Shown here: positions 45,421 to 57,180 of the stretch, piece by piece
Numbering within the stretch: the stretch's first letter is position 1
How the letters are laid out: each line of letters begins with the position of its first letter
Assembly (NCBI GenBank): GCA_036362985.1
Contig: JAYGXS010000004.1
Location: 62,328,415 to 62,392,414, forward strand
Direction of reading: 5' to 3'
From: Ligula intestinalis
Lineage: Eukaryota; Platyhelminthes; Cestoda; Diphyllobothriidea; Diphyllobothriidae
DNA length: 64,000 nt
Notes under the pieces: model-generated
Told to the model about the DNA's origin: nothing
Database searches by the model: none
What the model saw: the letters and a program-made list of their open reading frames with translations, nothing else
Position numbers and translations under genes: made by a program

Positions 45421-47390
45421 TTGAGACAAATGCATCCAAATTTATCCAAAGATGACAAATTGGTGCACAACCTGTCATCCAAGAAGCTGATGGATGAACA
45501 AATGAAAGTGTTAAGGCATGAAGCCTTATTCAATACAGGTGATGCCAGACCTGCTAACATGGTTGCTGTAGTAGGATCTATTCTCATGCAAACAGAAGCA
45601 ACCGACGAAACGAAGAGCCTCATACGTCACCAGGTGTCGTCCCTCCTCATGGCACATAGACCACGTGACGCTCTCTCCAAGGTCGAACGTAAGGCACTTA
45701 AAGAGCTCAGAGCTGACAGCGACCTCGTTATCGTGCCGGCGGACAAGGGGTGGTCCACTGTCGTATTGGACAGGAGAGACTACGTTCGCAAAGCTCAAAC
45801 GTTGGTAGACGATCGTCCGTCCTACGTCCTCTGCAAATCCATCTCCATGAAAAAGCTGACACGCGAGATCAACACAACGCTGCTTGCAATAAAGAACTCA
45901 GGTGCAATATCGCCACTCGACCGACACATGGCGAGAGCGCAAGAAACGGCCCTGGCCCACTTCTATGGTCTCCCGAAAGTGCACAACGAGGGCGCACCCC
46001 TCCGGCCAATCGGATCTCTCAAAGGAACTCCAACATACGGACTGGCAAAGTGGCTGTTCCGACGGCTCAAATTCTTGACCGCTGATTCAGAAACAACAGT
46101 CAGGTCGGCAACACAATTCTTGGAGAAAATTAAAGGGGTAAGCCTCCAGCCAAATGACATAATGGTTTCCTTTGATATCATGTCCATTTTTATTTCTATT
46201 CCACAGGACCTGGCTGTAGAGACTATCCAACGACTCCTACGAGAGAAATTATACGAAACGGTTAATCGCCTCGGGCACGATCAAATCCTCCAGCTCCTGA
46301 AGTTTTGCCTTAAGACGTACTTTACCTTTGACTGAATTATCTTCGAGCAGGTAAAGGGCACGCCAATGGGTTCGCCCATTTCCTGACTCATAGCAGAGGC
46401 GGTCCTGCAACGGGTGGAGTCGCAAGTTTTCCAACACCACAGACCGAAACACTGGGCACGGTATGTGGACGACACCTTCGTCGTTATTGAGCGGGATCAG
46501 GTGCTGACATTCAAGGAACGTCTAAACGCCGCCTTTTCGGACATTCAATTTACGATGGAGGAAGAAGAAAACAACCAACTGGCCTTCCTGGATGTCCTCG
46601 TTTTCCGCAACGACGATAGTGGCCTAAAGACTTAAGTGTTCAGGAAAGCAACCAACACTATGCAAGTCCTCAACCACAACAACAAACACCCAATTGGTCA
46701 CAAACGCAGCTGTGTAAGAGCGCTTTACCTGCGCGTTGAGACGCATTGCAGCGAAGTGAAAGACAAAGTTGCTGAATTAAAACACCTTTGACGGGTACTG
46801 AGAGCGAATGGTTACCCGCGCAATTTTTTCAACCAATGCATGCGCAAACGAGAGAAGAAGCCACTTCAACTGGCCCAAAATTGTCGCGAACTCTTCCGTA
46901 CGTGAAGAATGTATCGGAAGCGGTCAGCCGCCTACTCAACCCACTTGGAGTTGGAGTTGCGCACAGGCCAGAAGCAACCATCAGGCGCCGGGTCATGAGA
47001 CCGAAAGACCCACTGCCACGACAGGAAGCAGCTAGGGTCGTTTACCGAATCTGATGCAGTTGTGGACAAAGCAACTAAGTCGGAGAAACCAGGAGATTAC
47101 TCCAGACGCGAATGGCCGAGCACGCAGCGGCGGTGAGGAAGAAAGACGCCAACTCCCAGGTTGCAGCTCACTCAACGGGACCCGGCCATATATTCAAGTT
47201 TGACGAGGCCGAAATCCTCGGAAGAGGGGACAACCACGTGAGCAGCGAGCTGCTGGAGTCATGGTTCTCAGGCCTTTCAGTCCATCAACAAGCGCAACGA
47301 TTTGGCGTTCCCATACGGTGTGCTGAGATGTTTTCTGAGCAAGAAAATCAGTTACGTTGGAAGGGCCGGACGCAACAACAATTCTGACGA
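45421..47390 (+). pseudogene. Penelope-like retrotransposon polyprotein (RT + GIY-YIG), multiply broken
   Basis: The frame from 45421 encodes a PLE reverse transcriptase. ADSDLVIVPADKGWSTVVLD is the N-terminal signature, then LAHFYGLPKVHNEGAPLRPI, a palm motif SFDIMSIFISIP, GTPMGSPIS, and the catalytic ARYVDDTFVV (46459-46488), followed by EEEENNQLAFLDVLVFRN. The GIY-YIG region follows (VVYRI, CSCGQSN, LLQTRMAEHAAA, ELLESWFSGLSVHQQAQRF). In-frame stops are at 46333, 46384, 46633, 46789, 47052 and about 47079. A frameshift lies near 46860-46890. Most stops are single-base changes in an otherwise well conserved frame, so the copy is moderately old. PLE proteins make element copies by reverse transcription primed at chromosome ends or nicks; this one cannot make a full product. 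Confidence 0.93.
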
Positions 47391-47629
47391 CGGCGGGCAT
47401 AATTTTCACGCAATTATCAGGCCCGTATCTGATGCTGACATGGCAATTGTGGCAATTAGTGGGTCGAACACGCAGTGTGAAGCCATTACCACATGAATTA
47501 AGACCCACGTGGTGTCTACAGAAGTGAACAATTATCACACACAAGCGGATGACCACTACGAACTATAAATACCGTGCAGCCTGTGTGTGTCTCCACCCCA
47601 TCTGCGCATGACCATGACCTTGTTATCAT

Positions 47630-47674
47630 CACTAATGATTGAGGAGTCCCGAGGGAATCCGAAAAGTCAGGCAA
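47630..47674 (+). ncRNA. Hammerhead motif at 3' end of the PLE (degenerate)
   Basis: CUAAUGAUUGAGGAGUCC, CGAGGGAAUCC, then GAAAAGUCAGGC. The 5' core has one substitution (CUAAUGA), stem II is weakened, and the palindrome ACGU has become AAGU. It is in the expected sense orientation. Confidence 0.6.
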
Positions 47675-47834
47675 ATCAAACTCTTGTTCCAGCGATCGCA
47701 TCTTCTTCCTCTGAACTGCTTCCTGGGACTTGAATATTCTTCACTATTAGCAATACCTACAACTCTTTGCCTGCGTTCGACAGTAGAGGACAGTATAATT
47801 TTGTGTAGTATAGGCCATTTGTTCGGCAGCTAAC

Positions 47835-47990
47835 ATTACCGACAAAGATAAGGGAGCGTGGAATGGCCATTGCTGCCTTATGAGCTGTCTTCAGCCGGTC
47901 ATATCCAGAACCCAGTGGAGCCTATCCGAGCCTGGAACTCGCGACCATTTTTATCAGAGCCAAACGCCCTAACAATTGAGCCACGAGGTT
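47835..47990 (-). mobile_element. tRNA-derived SINE (minus strand)
   Basis: Reverse complement: CGTGGCTCAATTGTTAGGGC head, GGTCGCGAGTTCCAGGCTCG B-box region, then TATGACCGGCTGAAGACAGC and GGCAGCAATGGCCATTCCAC. Same family as 9845, 43385 and 54046. It sits between two PLEs of opposite orientation. Confidence 0.65.
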
Positions 47991-48121
47991 ATTGTCTTGC
48001 CGGTTTAGATCAGCCGATTTCGGCTCGGGCTTTCCTACAGTTATTGAGCCATTTGGGCGCAATATTTTTCGGGATCTACAGGCAGCTTTGATCGAGCGCG
48101 TTTCAATCACCGGAAAGATAA

Positions 48122-48167
48122 TTTCTTCTGAATGTTTCAGCTCTTGTGAGTGTCCATCATCAAAGGT
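48122..48167 (-). ncRNA. Hammerhead-like motif of PLE family B
   Basis: Minus strand: UUGAUGAUGGACACUCACAA, then GAGCUGAAACAUUCAGAAG. GAUGA and GAAAC are present and stem II pairs CUC with GAG. The palindrome in stem III reads ACAU, so it is decayed. It follows the family B GIY-YIG sequence directly in element orientation. Confidence 0.55.
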
Positions 48168-48169
48168 AA

Positions 48170-48720
48170 AATCGTCAACAAGCAGCAGTTATAAGAGGCA
48201 ATGGCTAATCAGCTCTTGTGGATATGCCTGTTGATGACGATGTATGCGGGCGCCAGTTCGATAAATCGGTGGACTGAGTTGTCATCCAAAGCACAGGCTT
48301 TAATTAGCTCCCGTGCTCTCTGCTTATCGGCGTGAGTAAGTATCCTTGCGCCTGCGAAGTTAAATTGGTGGCCCGTCTCATAGGTGTGGGCAGCTACTTA
48401 CGACAATGCCTCACCTCATCTCACATCCTACTATGTTCAAGTATGCGTCAACCAAGCAAACGTCCAGTCTGTCCGGTGGAATTTCAGTAACAGTTTAGAT
48501 ATGGTATGCGATACACCACATCGACTGCTCACTAGGATTAAATCTCTCCTTTATTCCCATGATCAGGCTGCGCATGGTAGCCTTGAAACGGTGTGCAATT
48601 TTGACGCTTTGCCCCGCAGCAATGCATTTGGTCGCTTCTGACACATCTTTGATATATTACAGTGTATGCCATATCGTAGGCGTTGGTTCTGGTTGGGTGC
48701 TCAGAGGATGAAAACTTCGG
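48170..48720 (-). pseudogene. Penelope-like element family B, GIY-YIG region, broken
   Basis: Minus strand, in order from 48720: VSEATKCIAAGQSVKIAHRF, KATMRSLIMGIKERFNPSEQ (linker before GIY-YIG), then a decayed portion, then in another frame AAHTYETGHQFNFAGARILT, HADKQRARELIKACALDDNS, VHRFIELAPAYIVINRHI. The latter is the C-terminal half of a PLE GIY-YIG domain. Stops and frame changes lie between 48380 and 48540. The element ends at the hammerhead-like motif at 48122. It is closer to the 11643 fragment than to family A. Confidence 0.8.
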
Positions 48721-51700
48721 CATCGGCTTATGAAGGCCTTCGAATAGTGGAGTTTCCTATTCAAATCACAATGCTGCAACTGCCCGAACATACATTAACC
48801 CTCTTTTCTACACCTCGTTATCGATACCTCCCGTCCACAGACCTTCCTATTCGAGGACATCATCGGCGCATCGGATTTGTGGCCATTTTGGTGCTCTACT
48901 GAAATATTATTTTGGCGGAGATATCGCGATGCCGCTGGTTAACTGTGCACACCTTTAATATAAACCCTTTACAAAATTTTGAATGGTATGCTGAAGTAGA
49001 AACAAAAACTAACAGTAGGAATTAGACTATCAAAGCACCGAATTTATAATGACTATTTGGAAGTTACTCATATCGCAACAGCCATGGATATAATTTAACC
49101 TTCACATTTTGATGTATTTTATTCGCGCATTTTTTGCCTTGGGAAATCATAGGTACTGGTGAACTCTTTCGAAAAAATATAAAAGAATACATAAAACGGC
49201 TCTCAAATGGATAATTTATTGAAACCTTTGGATTTTAAAGAGGCTATGAGAGTGCCTGATTATTTTTTAATGCTTGTGACCCATAAAAATGTTTCGCATC
49301 TCTGTGATGGGCCCTAGCGTAGATATTGAAAGAAAAATGACGCCTCAATCCAGCCTTTTGAGCACCCTTCCATCTATTTTGCATAATCTACGAGGCTGCA
49401 AAATTTAGCTGCGACAACACTTGGAGACTTAGCTAGTAATAAAAAAAATGCTTGCATTACATGACCAGAAGAAGAACAAATCCATTTAATTAACCACAAG
49501 GTTTTCGGACGTTTTGTCGCAGAGAAGTTAAGGCTATTTAGGTTAATCCTAACGGCTGCGATCTTCCAGTCTCAGTTCATTAGGTGAGGAGTAAGAAGAC
49601 TTGGGAAGGCCAGAGTAGTAGGAAAATTGTGTTGTGTACACAAGAGTCAGGAGAAGTCTTAAGTGTCGGAGTGCACGTCTAGGTCCGAAGGGATGGCAAA
49701 AGGTAGCCACGGCCTTGAGGTCGGTCCATACGGATTAAGGTTACGCCACTGTTGGGTGAGGCCAAAATGGGGGCGACACTGTTTGTGCGTTCGCTCACTC
49801 GCGCGTCAGTTTGTGTCTGGCTCGAGGCATACCGAAAACTGCTTTCACGCGATGTCCTGTGCTCTGAGTTACCTGGTCTGTGGCATCACGATTTAGGCAG
49901 GAGTCGGACAGCAGCGACAACTATAGTTTCCACTTATTCCTTGCCTTTTGGTGTGTCGGCCATCTTACAGGGAAGATTCCTGATTTGGGCTCTAAATTTC
50001 ATACCATTTCTTGGACTGCCGAAAATACCTATCGAAATCTCTCCTCCAATCGACAAAAGCCAAAATTATAACAAATAGGCGATCAAAACCGACTCAATTC
50101 CCGCCAGTCCCAAAGAGTCTGTTGAAACAACGAGGATACTTTGTAGTGGTCGTGTCTGTCTGACACCCTCCTAACTCTTAATGCCACAGAAAAGGTCACT
50201 CAGAATTTAGGAGCTCGGGCACAAGCAGTTTTCCCGCGTGCCTCGAGGTATGCGCAAACGGACGGGCGACTTCCACTGCTGCCAGATGCAATTGACACGC
50301 ACCCAAACACACGCACTAAGTTTCCCCCATTCTGGCCTCGACCAGCAGTGGCTTGACCTCAATCTGTCCAATGAGAATTCTGCTTTAGTAGACTGACCTC
50401 ATTTAGCAGATTGGCCTCAATCCGTGGGATAAAGACAACAATGTGGCGTCTGCCTTCAAGCATCACGCAGGACCCAACCCCATCAGGGAACGGTCGCACT
50501 AGTCCGCGAGTCAAAACTCTTTCCATCTATTCTCCTATTTTTCTGCAGAATGCAATATTCCTAAAAACCTGGCTTTTCCACCGTCTTCTCTCCTCCCTAT
50601 GGGAAAAACGGGCATGGAAGATCGTAGCTGTTAGGGTTAACCTTCTTAGCCTTTACACCTGTTGATAGCTTCATTCTTTACTGCTCTCAAGTTATTTTTC
50701 CAGCCTTACTTAAAAAAGTCCTAGTCATTTTGCAACGTAGCCTCCGAATGCTCTCTTCAGCTGCCGGTGTTTCCTATGTTTTTTAGTTAGCATTGTAAAG
50801 CAGCGCCTCTTTAAAACGGTCAAGCAATTTGCTGATCGCAACCCTAATTAAGTCGCTCACCCCTCCACTCTGAACTAATGGCTGCGAAGTCTCCCCGTCC
50901 CGTCTTGCCACACATCAGCATATAAGCACTCGGTACTCCTATTCCTAGCACGCTACCTCACGTGTGAAGAAGAGAAAAGTGTGATATCTAACGCGGTTAA
51001 AACAGTTGGGTCTCACATACCTGAAGAATAATTATGCCTTTACGAGCATTCAGTACCACGTTAGTAATGCATACTTACATCCTGCGAGATAGTCCTACCG
51101 ATCCCCTTATTCCATTGGATCGTTACGCTCGAAATGGTGTATTACGCAAAACACCCACCTACTGCAACGATTTACTTATTTCATCCGCATATAGATTGCA
51201 ACCTCCAACAACATGGGAGTCCCTTAATCTGCTCCTAAGAAATTGGAAAGATTCCTGTAAAGGATCTTTATAGATACCTGTATAGATACCTATTTTTCCT
51301 GATATTAATTCACGAGGTTACTTTTACCCTCGGGTTGCAGGTGAGGCAAGCTGTTAATCGTCAAACAAACGGTATTAAACAATGACGGACAACAGCGAGC
51401 TGGACTAAGACGAGTGCTCCGTAGGATTTAACTGCGTTACCTGCATTCAACACCCGTGATCAGACGCTGACCGAGAGACGCAAGAGAAACTTCGTCCCTG
51501 ATGCGCCCCTTGGAGTAGCTGCACCATCACCAATGTGCGCGTGACTTGCAACACATTCTCCGCACACTCTATCCCTTCACTCCAGAGCCCTCTGGCAAGA
51601 CCAAGTCAGAACGACGGGAGGGAGTAGTCTAGCCTGCACAGTGGCCGATAAAAGGAACGAATTGTCTACACGTGCCCCCTAAAAGATGGGATTAACACTT

Positions 51701-51764
51701 AAGAAGTAAGAGGCTACTATAAGGGCAGAATTAAGCTCATTAAAAAAAATAGTCAAAAGGATCA
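48721..51764. other. Spacer without recognised gene
   Basis: AT-rich to 49480, then mixed composition. A block at about 49560-49620 resembles the interspersed repeat at 36070 and 54460. Open frames near 49750-50080 lack domains. Sequence at 51380-51680 could be an old LTR, but no pair of terminal repeats was found. Confidence 0.4.
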
Positions 51765-52155
51765 TATTATGAAAAAAGGAATTGTATTTACTTGACGTTT
51801 CGGATTCTGTCGAGAATCCCTTATCATTGGTAACCGTAGGATAGTGTAATACATTGTACATTTGACTGATACAAGCACAGATTGCACGTTATGGATAGTT
51901 CGTGGCGGTCATCACTATGCCTACTATAATAATCAGCGCCTGGGGTCTTATTTGGTACGGTGGTGACTTGAGAGTTCGCTTTCGACCCATTTATGGCCGC
52001 GATTTCGTTGCCCTTATTGCATGCAGGCTTAATAATTGCACAAAAATTATGCTCGCTGCTGTCAGAGTTTTTGCTTCATCCGGTCCTTCCCACATGACTG
52101 ATTCTCTTGCTTAGGCGGTGTCTCAGTACGTGGTATGGGAAGGCAACGTTTAGCT
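51765..52155 (-). mobile_element. PLE family A fragment, 3' region (minus strand)
   Basis: Reverse complement of the 3' non-coding and late coding region of the element at 47280-47690 (compare 51955-52110). Its element 3' end carries a hammerhead motif (51790-51831). On its other side, 52175-52215 reads ATCTCCTTCTGAACTGCCTC, a plus-strand PLE tail, so this is again a head-to-head configuration. Confidence 0.7.
51790..51831 (-). ncRNA. Hammerhead motif (PLE family A) with perfect stem II, mutated core
   Basis: Minus strand: AAUGAUAAG, stem II GGAUUCU-CGAC-AGAAUCC (seven perfect pairs), GAAAC, GUC, AAG. The CUGANGA strand has mutated (AAUGAUAA, that is C3 and G8 changed). It defines the ancestral stem II of this family. 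Confidence 0.65.
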
Positions 52156-52215
52156 ATGACTGAGGATTGTTATTCGTATGATCAAATCTCCTTCTGAACT
52201 GCCTCCTGAAACTCG

Positions 52216-53422
52216 CATCTTCGCTTCTATGAAGAAATCCCTGCAAATGGCAGGTAAACCGTCACTCCCGTATACCAAGATTGGCGTTCTCACATAACTT
52301 GCATTGCCTGCAGATCTAGTTATATCGGCTGCAATAAAACCTTCTTTACAATATCGGACGGACATCGCAAACGGGTCAAGTTTTCATCAATCAACGTAAT
52401 GCATAAAGTGCCTGTTCTGACAAACTCTTCAGTCAGATCATTGATCATTTTCATAAGAAAAGAAACATTAATCGCATCTAATGAATCATTGTTATACGAA
52501 ACCAGGTTGCTTACAGGGGTGACATCCAGAAGGAATTTCCGTTTTAATGTACGAGTAATATTTTTTCATAAGTTAGAAATAAAATGTCTACCTATTCGTA
52601 CTCTCATTTCGTTGGCCGATGGTCGTGTATTTTGATCCTCTCTTCGTATTTTTTTTTGAAAAGCGACAATTTGCACAGCTTAACTTGAACTTGCACTTGG
52701 CTCACGTTCTTTCCCAGGTAAGTCACGTTTAACCAAACTGGCATCTCGAGGATGTTTATTGATTTGAAGAAGTCGGTCGACTTCAGTTTTCTCCTAGTTG
52801 TTTATTTGTATTAAATATCCTCAGTCCTTTCCGAACATTAGTATTTTTAAGTTCTCTCTGAGATTTGAATTTTTTATATGATTTGCAGCAGTCAGAAATT
52901 CATATTTCTCGACAAATACAGTTCGCATTTTATTTATGTGGCCTGGCGCGCCATTCAATTCGAGAAAGTCAACACCCTCAATAAAGCTGTGGAAATCTTT
53001 AAAAGAAAAACAATCAAAGCTCAAATTATCCTGTTTCTCAAGCTCACCACCCCAATAATTGCATGTGAAAGACGTTGAAACCATTCGTGTCGGTTTTCTC
53101 CGTTTTGACCGTGTTGGCATACTGACAGAAGAACTCAGACGTCCATTAATTGGCACGCTGCGAGTTCCCCACAACTTACACGACGCATTGGTTAACTCTG
53201 TGTTTTGACATTGACATAGGCCAGCCCGGAGCCTACGCCGCACCCACTAATATTTTCCATGGTCATCTCCAGGGTCTCCTTTTTATAAGAAAGGCAAGTC
53301 TGAGATCCTACGCTTTTCGTATTGTGACAAACTATATTCAAGTACAATTTTACGCTGGAAGAGAATTTAGCTACAGGCATTTCTTTTTCTCAAAAGGGAA
53401 AACTGTTTTCTAACGGTGGATC
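52216..53422. other. Unassigned DNA with an unrecognised minus-strand open frame (52821-53243)
   Basis: A minus-strand frame of 140 codons ends in LDFLELNGAPGHI-like and NLRENLKILMFGKD-like sequence. It has mixed composition, no recognised domain and no splice context. A plus-strand frame at 53150-53405 is also unrecognised. Since PLE family C sequence begins immediately at 53423, either frame could be decayed element sequence. Confidence 0.35.
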
Positions 53423-53599
53423 GCCCCTATCCGACGAAGCGACTTCTGTTCTCCAACTCGGGACGATATATGAATCATAATTTTTAAAATGCTAATATTT
53501 TTGTTTCTCAGTTTCCTTAAATCCAATCCATCTCATTCACCAGCTGATATTCATTGAACTGGAAGAGTTTTTGAGAGGGTCACTTGTTGCTGAAATGGG
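53423..53599 (+). mobile_element. PLE family C fragment, near-identical duplicate of 56485-56660
   Basis: 177 bases match 56485-56660 with roughly ten visible differences, including small indels in a T-rich stretch. It encodes RPYPTKRLLFSNSGRY, a decayed version of the RT C-terminal region of family C. Similarity ends sharply on both sides. Confidence 0.8.
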
Positions 53600-54045
53600 A
53601 CTTATCAACGCAGCCAAAGGGAATTTTTTCCTCAAATCTTAGCCATATTCAATTTTATTATCTTCTGGATCTGAGGCACGAAACAGAAATGCAGATAACA
53701 AGAATCGAAGATGGAAAATTAGCCTATTCCGACTAAAGATAAAGATTTAAAAAATGCCGTCAGGTAACGAGTAACGCTTATTATGAGTCGCTAAATCGGA
53801 ACAAGTACCAGGCAGTTATTTCAGCGGCAACATTGGAGTTCAGTTTCACTAACTGACGATGGCTAATGGGCCAGAAATGGCCATTCTAATGTCCGACGTC
53901 CTTGTCGATAATGTCCTTCTGCCTTTATCCTAACCGTCCCGAGTGAGAGGTCAAATGACAACATGGACGGACGAGTGTGTCCCCTAACAGATCGTTTTAC
54001 ATGTATATGTAACTGCATATGCCCGATCTAATACCATCAAGACTG
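53600..54045. repeat. Spacer containing a SINE tail fragment (53815-53930)
   Basis: GTTATTTCAGCGGCAACATT, GACGATGGCTAATGGGCCAG and AATGGCCATTCTAATGTCC match the body of the SINE at 54046-54235, without the tRNA-like head. It is in the same orientation and about 310 bases upstream, which suggests tandem SINE bodies. The remainder holds nothing recognised. Confidence 0.6.
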
Positions 54046-54235
54046 TGAGCTCGTAGCTGAATGGTTAGGACGTTTGCCTCTGACCGGAGAGATCACGAGT
54101 TCGAAACTTGAATGTTGCAGCAATTTCAGCGGCAACACTGGAGTTGAGTATCACTAGCTGATGACGGCTAATGAGCCAGAAATTTCCATTCTAGTGTCCC
54201 ATGTCTTTTTCGGTAATACCCTTCTGCATATATTA
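54046..54235 (+). mobile_element. tRNA-derived SINE (plus strand)
   Basis: Head GCTCGTAGCTGAATGGTTAG, then GACGTTTGCCTCTGACCGGA with a CTCT/AGAG arm, a B-box-like GAGTTCGAAAC, then a body CAGCGGCAACACTGGAGTT and GACGGCTAATGAGCCAGAAA. It ends near CTTTTTCGGTAATACCCTTC. Body sequence is shared with the minus-strand SINEs. The anticodon loop is six bases, so it is not a functional tRNA. Confidence 0.7.
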
Positions 54236-56209
54236 TTATACTATGCGCTGGCATGCCTTAAGCTATGACAGCTCGACCGTCGCTACTGACGGTATAATCT
54301 ACAACAGGGTGGACGCCAGGACGGCGAATTTTATGTGAATTAGTTTAAAAAACAGTTAATTTGGTTTGCGTCTACGGTACGTACTTCTATCACCCAAACT
54401 ACTGGGAAAATCGCAGTGTGTTAAGGTTATAAGATAAACCCTTACTACTGCGATCTTCAGACCCAGTTCCGTGTGGAAAAATAAGATGTGAGACGCCAGA
54501 TTGGAGGAATAGTGTATTCCATCCAGACTTTATGGGGAACAGTTTGAGGAAAGTTGACTGTTGGACAAGCATACACCCGCACCCGAGAGACTGCGTCTGA
54601 AGTTTGTTAGCGTGGCAGTCGTCACAGTGAGGTCCTATGCGATTCAGCCAGTCAGTAAGTTGATGACAGTCTTACTTGTCTACTAGGCTTGAACGCGCGC
54701 CCACATGCCTTAAAAATCCGTCCGGGTGAAAATTAGGACGCGCGTGAGCTAATATTTCCATCTCTTATGCATTTTGCAAAAATACCATGTATGTCAGCTA
54801 TTGATACAATTGCAGATATATAATACTATAATATACAAGCCGCATATCTTAGTAAGTACGATTACTGGAATTAGCACTCTTAGCAGTGGCATATTACCTC
54901 TAGCAGCATTGTCCCAACCCAAACTTAGTAAAATGTGACCCAGCTTTTGGTGGACAGAGGTGAGAGGATGGAAACCAAGGCGAGCCCTGATGTGCTCCAG
55001 GCGTCAAACATTTTTTTTACACGGAATGGTTTAAACCCGCATTCACTCTCCTTGTCGGGATTAAGGGAACAGGACTCCAGCGCTGCCTCTAACCAGTGTA
55101 ATTTTGGACCAATTTTTGGCGTCAGTAATAGTGCCAGTACTACTACCACTCAGCTATACTGCTTGTACTCATCAGCGTAGATATTAGTAGCAGCAATAGT
55201 AGTAGCAATATCAAACTCGGCCATTTTTGAGCCTTTCTGGGCACCTGCTGAAGGTGAGTGAGGCTAGGTAGGGCAGTAGTACCAGCGCCAAAGGCTACTG
55301 TCACTTAAGACTAAGTTAGGCGGTGGTTCTGGCTTGCGTTGGAGAAAGTGGATAACTCCGAAATCCTGCTGGGTCTTACCAACGGTTCAAGTGGGAAGAA
55401 GGTTAAGAGTGTGGTAGATGGTTGCTCGTCTACTTTCACTTTACCTGACTACAGTCACTATCCCTGCTCTGGGGCCTGCGGTGGTCGAACTATCAATTCG
55501 GGCACTACATTAATGCCTGTGAAGCCACCTTAAGACCAGTCATTGCTGTCTGGTTCTCTGTCCAGAAGTCACGACCAATTTTTTTCGTCAGCTGACAATC
55601 TTCTTAGCCATGCCCTTCAACATCCTGCACACACGATAGTAGAATCGAATGCAGTCGTCTTTTTGTTTCATTTTTAATGTCTGTTTCGTCAGGTGATTCT
55701 ACTCAAGACTTGCAGGAGTTTGCAGTCAGCAACGAAAATCAGCTTACGGAACACGGACTCAATCAAACCTCGATTGCAAGCCAACCTCCAATAGGACTTC
55801 TACGCACCTTCGCCTAGTTAAAGTACTTTGAAGGGCCGCTCCAGGTATGTAGATCACGAGCACGTGTGACTACCTCTCTCTGTGCATATGCGCTGCACAT
55901 CTGGCGAAGCACAGCCACCGACGTAACCTTTTTGAACCCTAGTAGAATGGCTATGTGATTTTTCAAATAAGTGACATTTTTATTTCGGCCTGATGGCACA
56001 GAAAGAATTGTGTTGGGTTGTAAATATCGAAAAGCACATTGATAGATGCATCTCAATATGATTTTGAGAAAATGCAAGAGAGGTTAGAGGGGCTTTCGAT
56101 CTTTTTGTTTTGTGCTTAAGGATTTGCATAAGTTGAAGGCCGATAGAAAAAAATGTCACCATTTCACACTTTTTCAGTGCACTCTACAGCAGCTTTACTC
56201 GATATTTCG
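54236..56209. other. Spacer with one interspersed repeat copy
   Basis: 54460-54540 matches the repeat at 36070-36150 (GATCTTCAGACCCAG, GAGACGCCAGATTGGAGGAA, TAGTGTATTC). Open frames at 54925-55180 and 55339-55533 are unrecognised. Nothing else supportable. Confidence 0.4.
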
Positions 56210-57180
56210 ACTGTGTTGCCCAATGAGGTCCACCGTGTACTCCACAAAACACTGGCACAAGCATGGCGATTTGTGCATGATGTCCTTCTGCGAAGGCAAC
56301 AATGATGAATCTATCCTGCGTAGGGTATTCCGAAAGAGAGCTTGGACGGAACAATACATCAAATTTCACAGTTATGTTCCTCTTGTCCAGGAATAAGGCA
56401 TTAGAGTACGACGGGTCTGCTCTCCTGAAACTGTCGAAGCAGAATTCCAACAGATGCAGAACACGCTTTCTGAAAACGGACTCCGCCCCTATCCGACGAA
56501 GCGACTCCTGTTCTCCAACTCGGGACGATATATTAATCATAATTTTAAAAATTCTAAGATTTTGTTTCTCAGTTTCTTTAAATCCAATCCATCTCTTTCA
56601 CCAGCTGATATTCATTGAACTGGAAGAGTTGTTGAGAGGGTCACTTGTTGCTGAAATGGGTCCATCCTCAGAATGAACCGCGAAAATCAAAGACTTGTTC
56701 ATAAGACTGCCTTTCTTAGAAAATGCGACAAGCGAGCTGGTAAGATGACGCCTGAAGTCTGCAATCGCAAGCGATTTTCCGCGGCTAACGTACGCGCCTT
56801 CTTCATGAACTCTTTCCTCCTACGATTGGGAGGTAAAGACCGACTCCCGTCGAAGGCCACATCCATGTGCATTTACTCTTTTACTTGCTTCTGTGGAGTG
56901 GGAACATCGGCCGAACAACGAGGCACCTGGAAAAGAGGGTAGTTGAGCACATACCGGCCTGATTAAGTAAAGGTGAAACTATATCAATCTCCAGTTCTAT
57001 TCTCGCACACTGTTTCGGCAAAAATCGTCGAGTCGACACCAATGAAGCCTTTCAGGTTGTCTACCGGACACCAGCTAACTTTTCCATGGGTCAACGCCAA
57101 CGAGTGCTTACAACGGCCGAAGCAGTGGCTATACGGCTGGCGAATCCAGTCTTGTGTTGTCAGAAGACGCTAGCATAAGC
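56210..57180 (+). pseudogene. Penelope-like element family C, RT C-terminus and GIY-YIG, broken
   Basis: Plus strand, in order: ILRRVFRKRAWTEQYIKFHS (RT thumb/connector region), RRVCSPETVEAEFQQMQNTL, SENGLRPYPTKRLL, an unrelated-looking stretch (56520-56660, duplicated at 53423), CIYSFTCFCG (first GIY-YIG strand, 56868-56900), then in another frame NIGRTTRHLEKRVVEHIPA with the catalytic Arg region, SISSSILAHTVS, and in a third frame AEAVAIRLANPVLCCQK as C-terminus. Stops and frame changes occur near 56394, 56900, 56940 and 57050. The GIY-YIG sequence is clearly different from families A and B. Confidence 0.85.

Larger units (their letters stand above)
45421..47735 (+). mobile_element. Penelope-like element, family A, nearly full coding region with 3' hammerhead
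   Basis: This is the most complete element in the window: polyprotein region, a non-coding 3' segment (47390-47630), a hammerhead motif (47630-47674) and the family tail TTCCAGCGATCGCATCTTCT, TTCCTGGGACTTGAAT. Fragments at 3238, 25370, 25851, 51765 and 57418-58780 align to its 3' part. Only this copy keeps the reverse transcriptase region, as expected from 3'-biased insertion. Confidence 0.85.

Noticed and set aside
52821..53243. 140-codon minus-strand open frame as a gene
   Set aside because: No recognised domain and no supporting context; it may be decayed element sequence, so it is only mentioned in the spacer entry.
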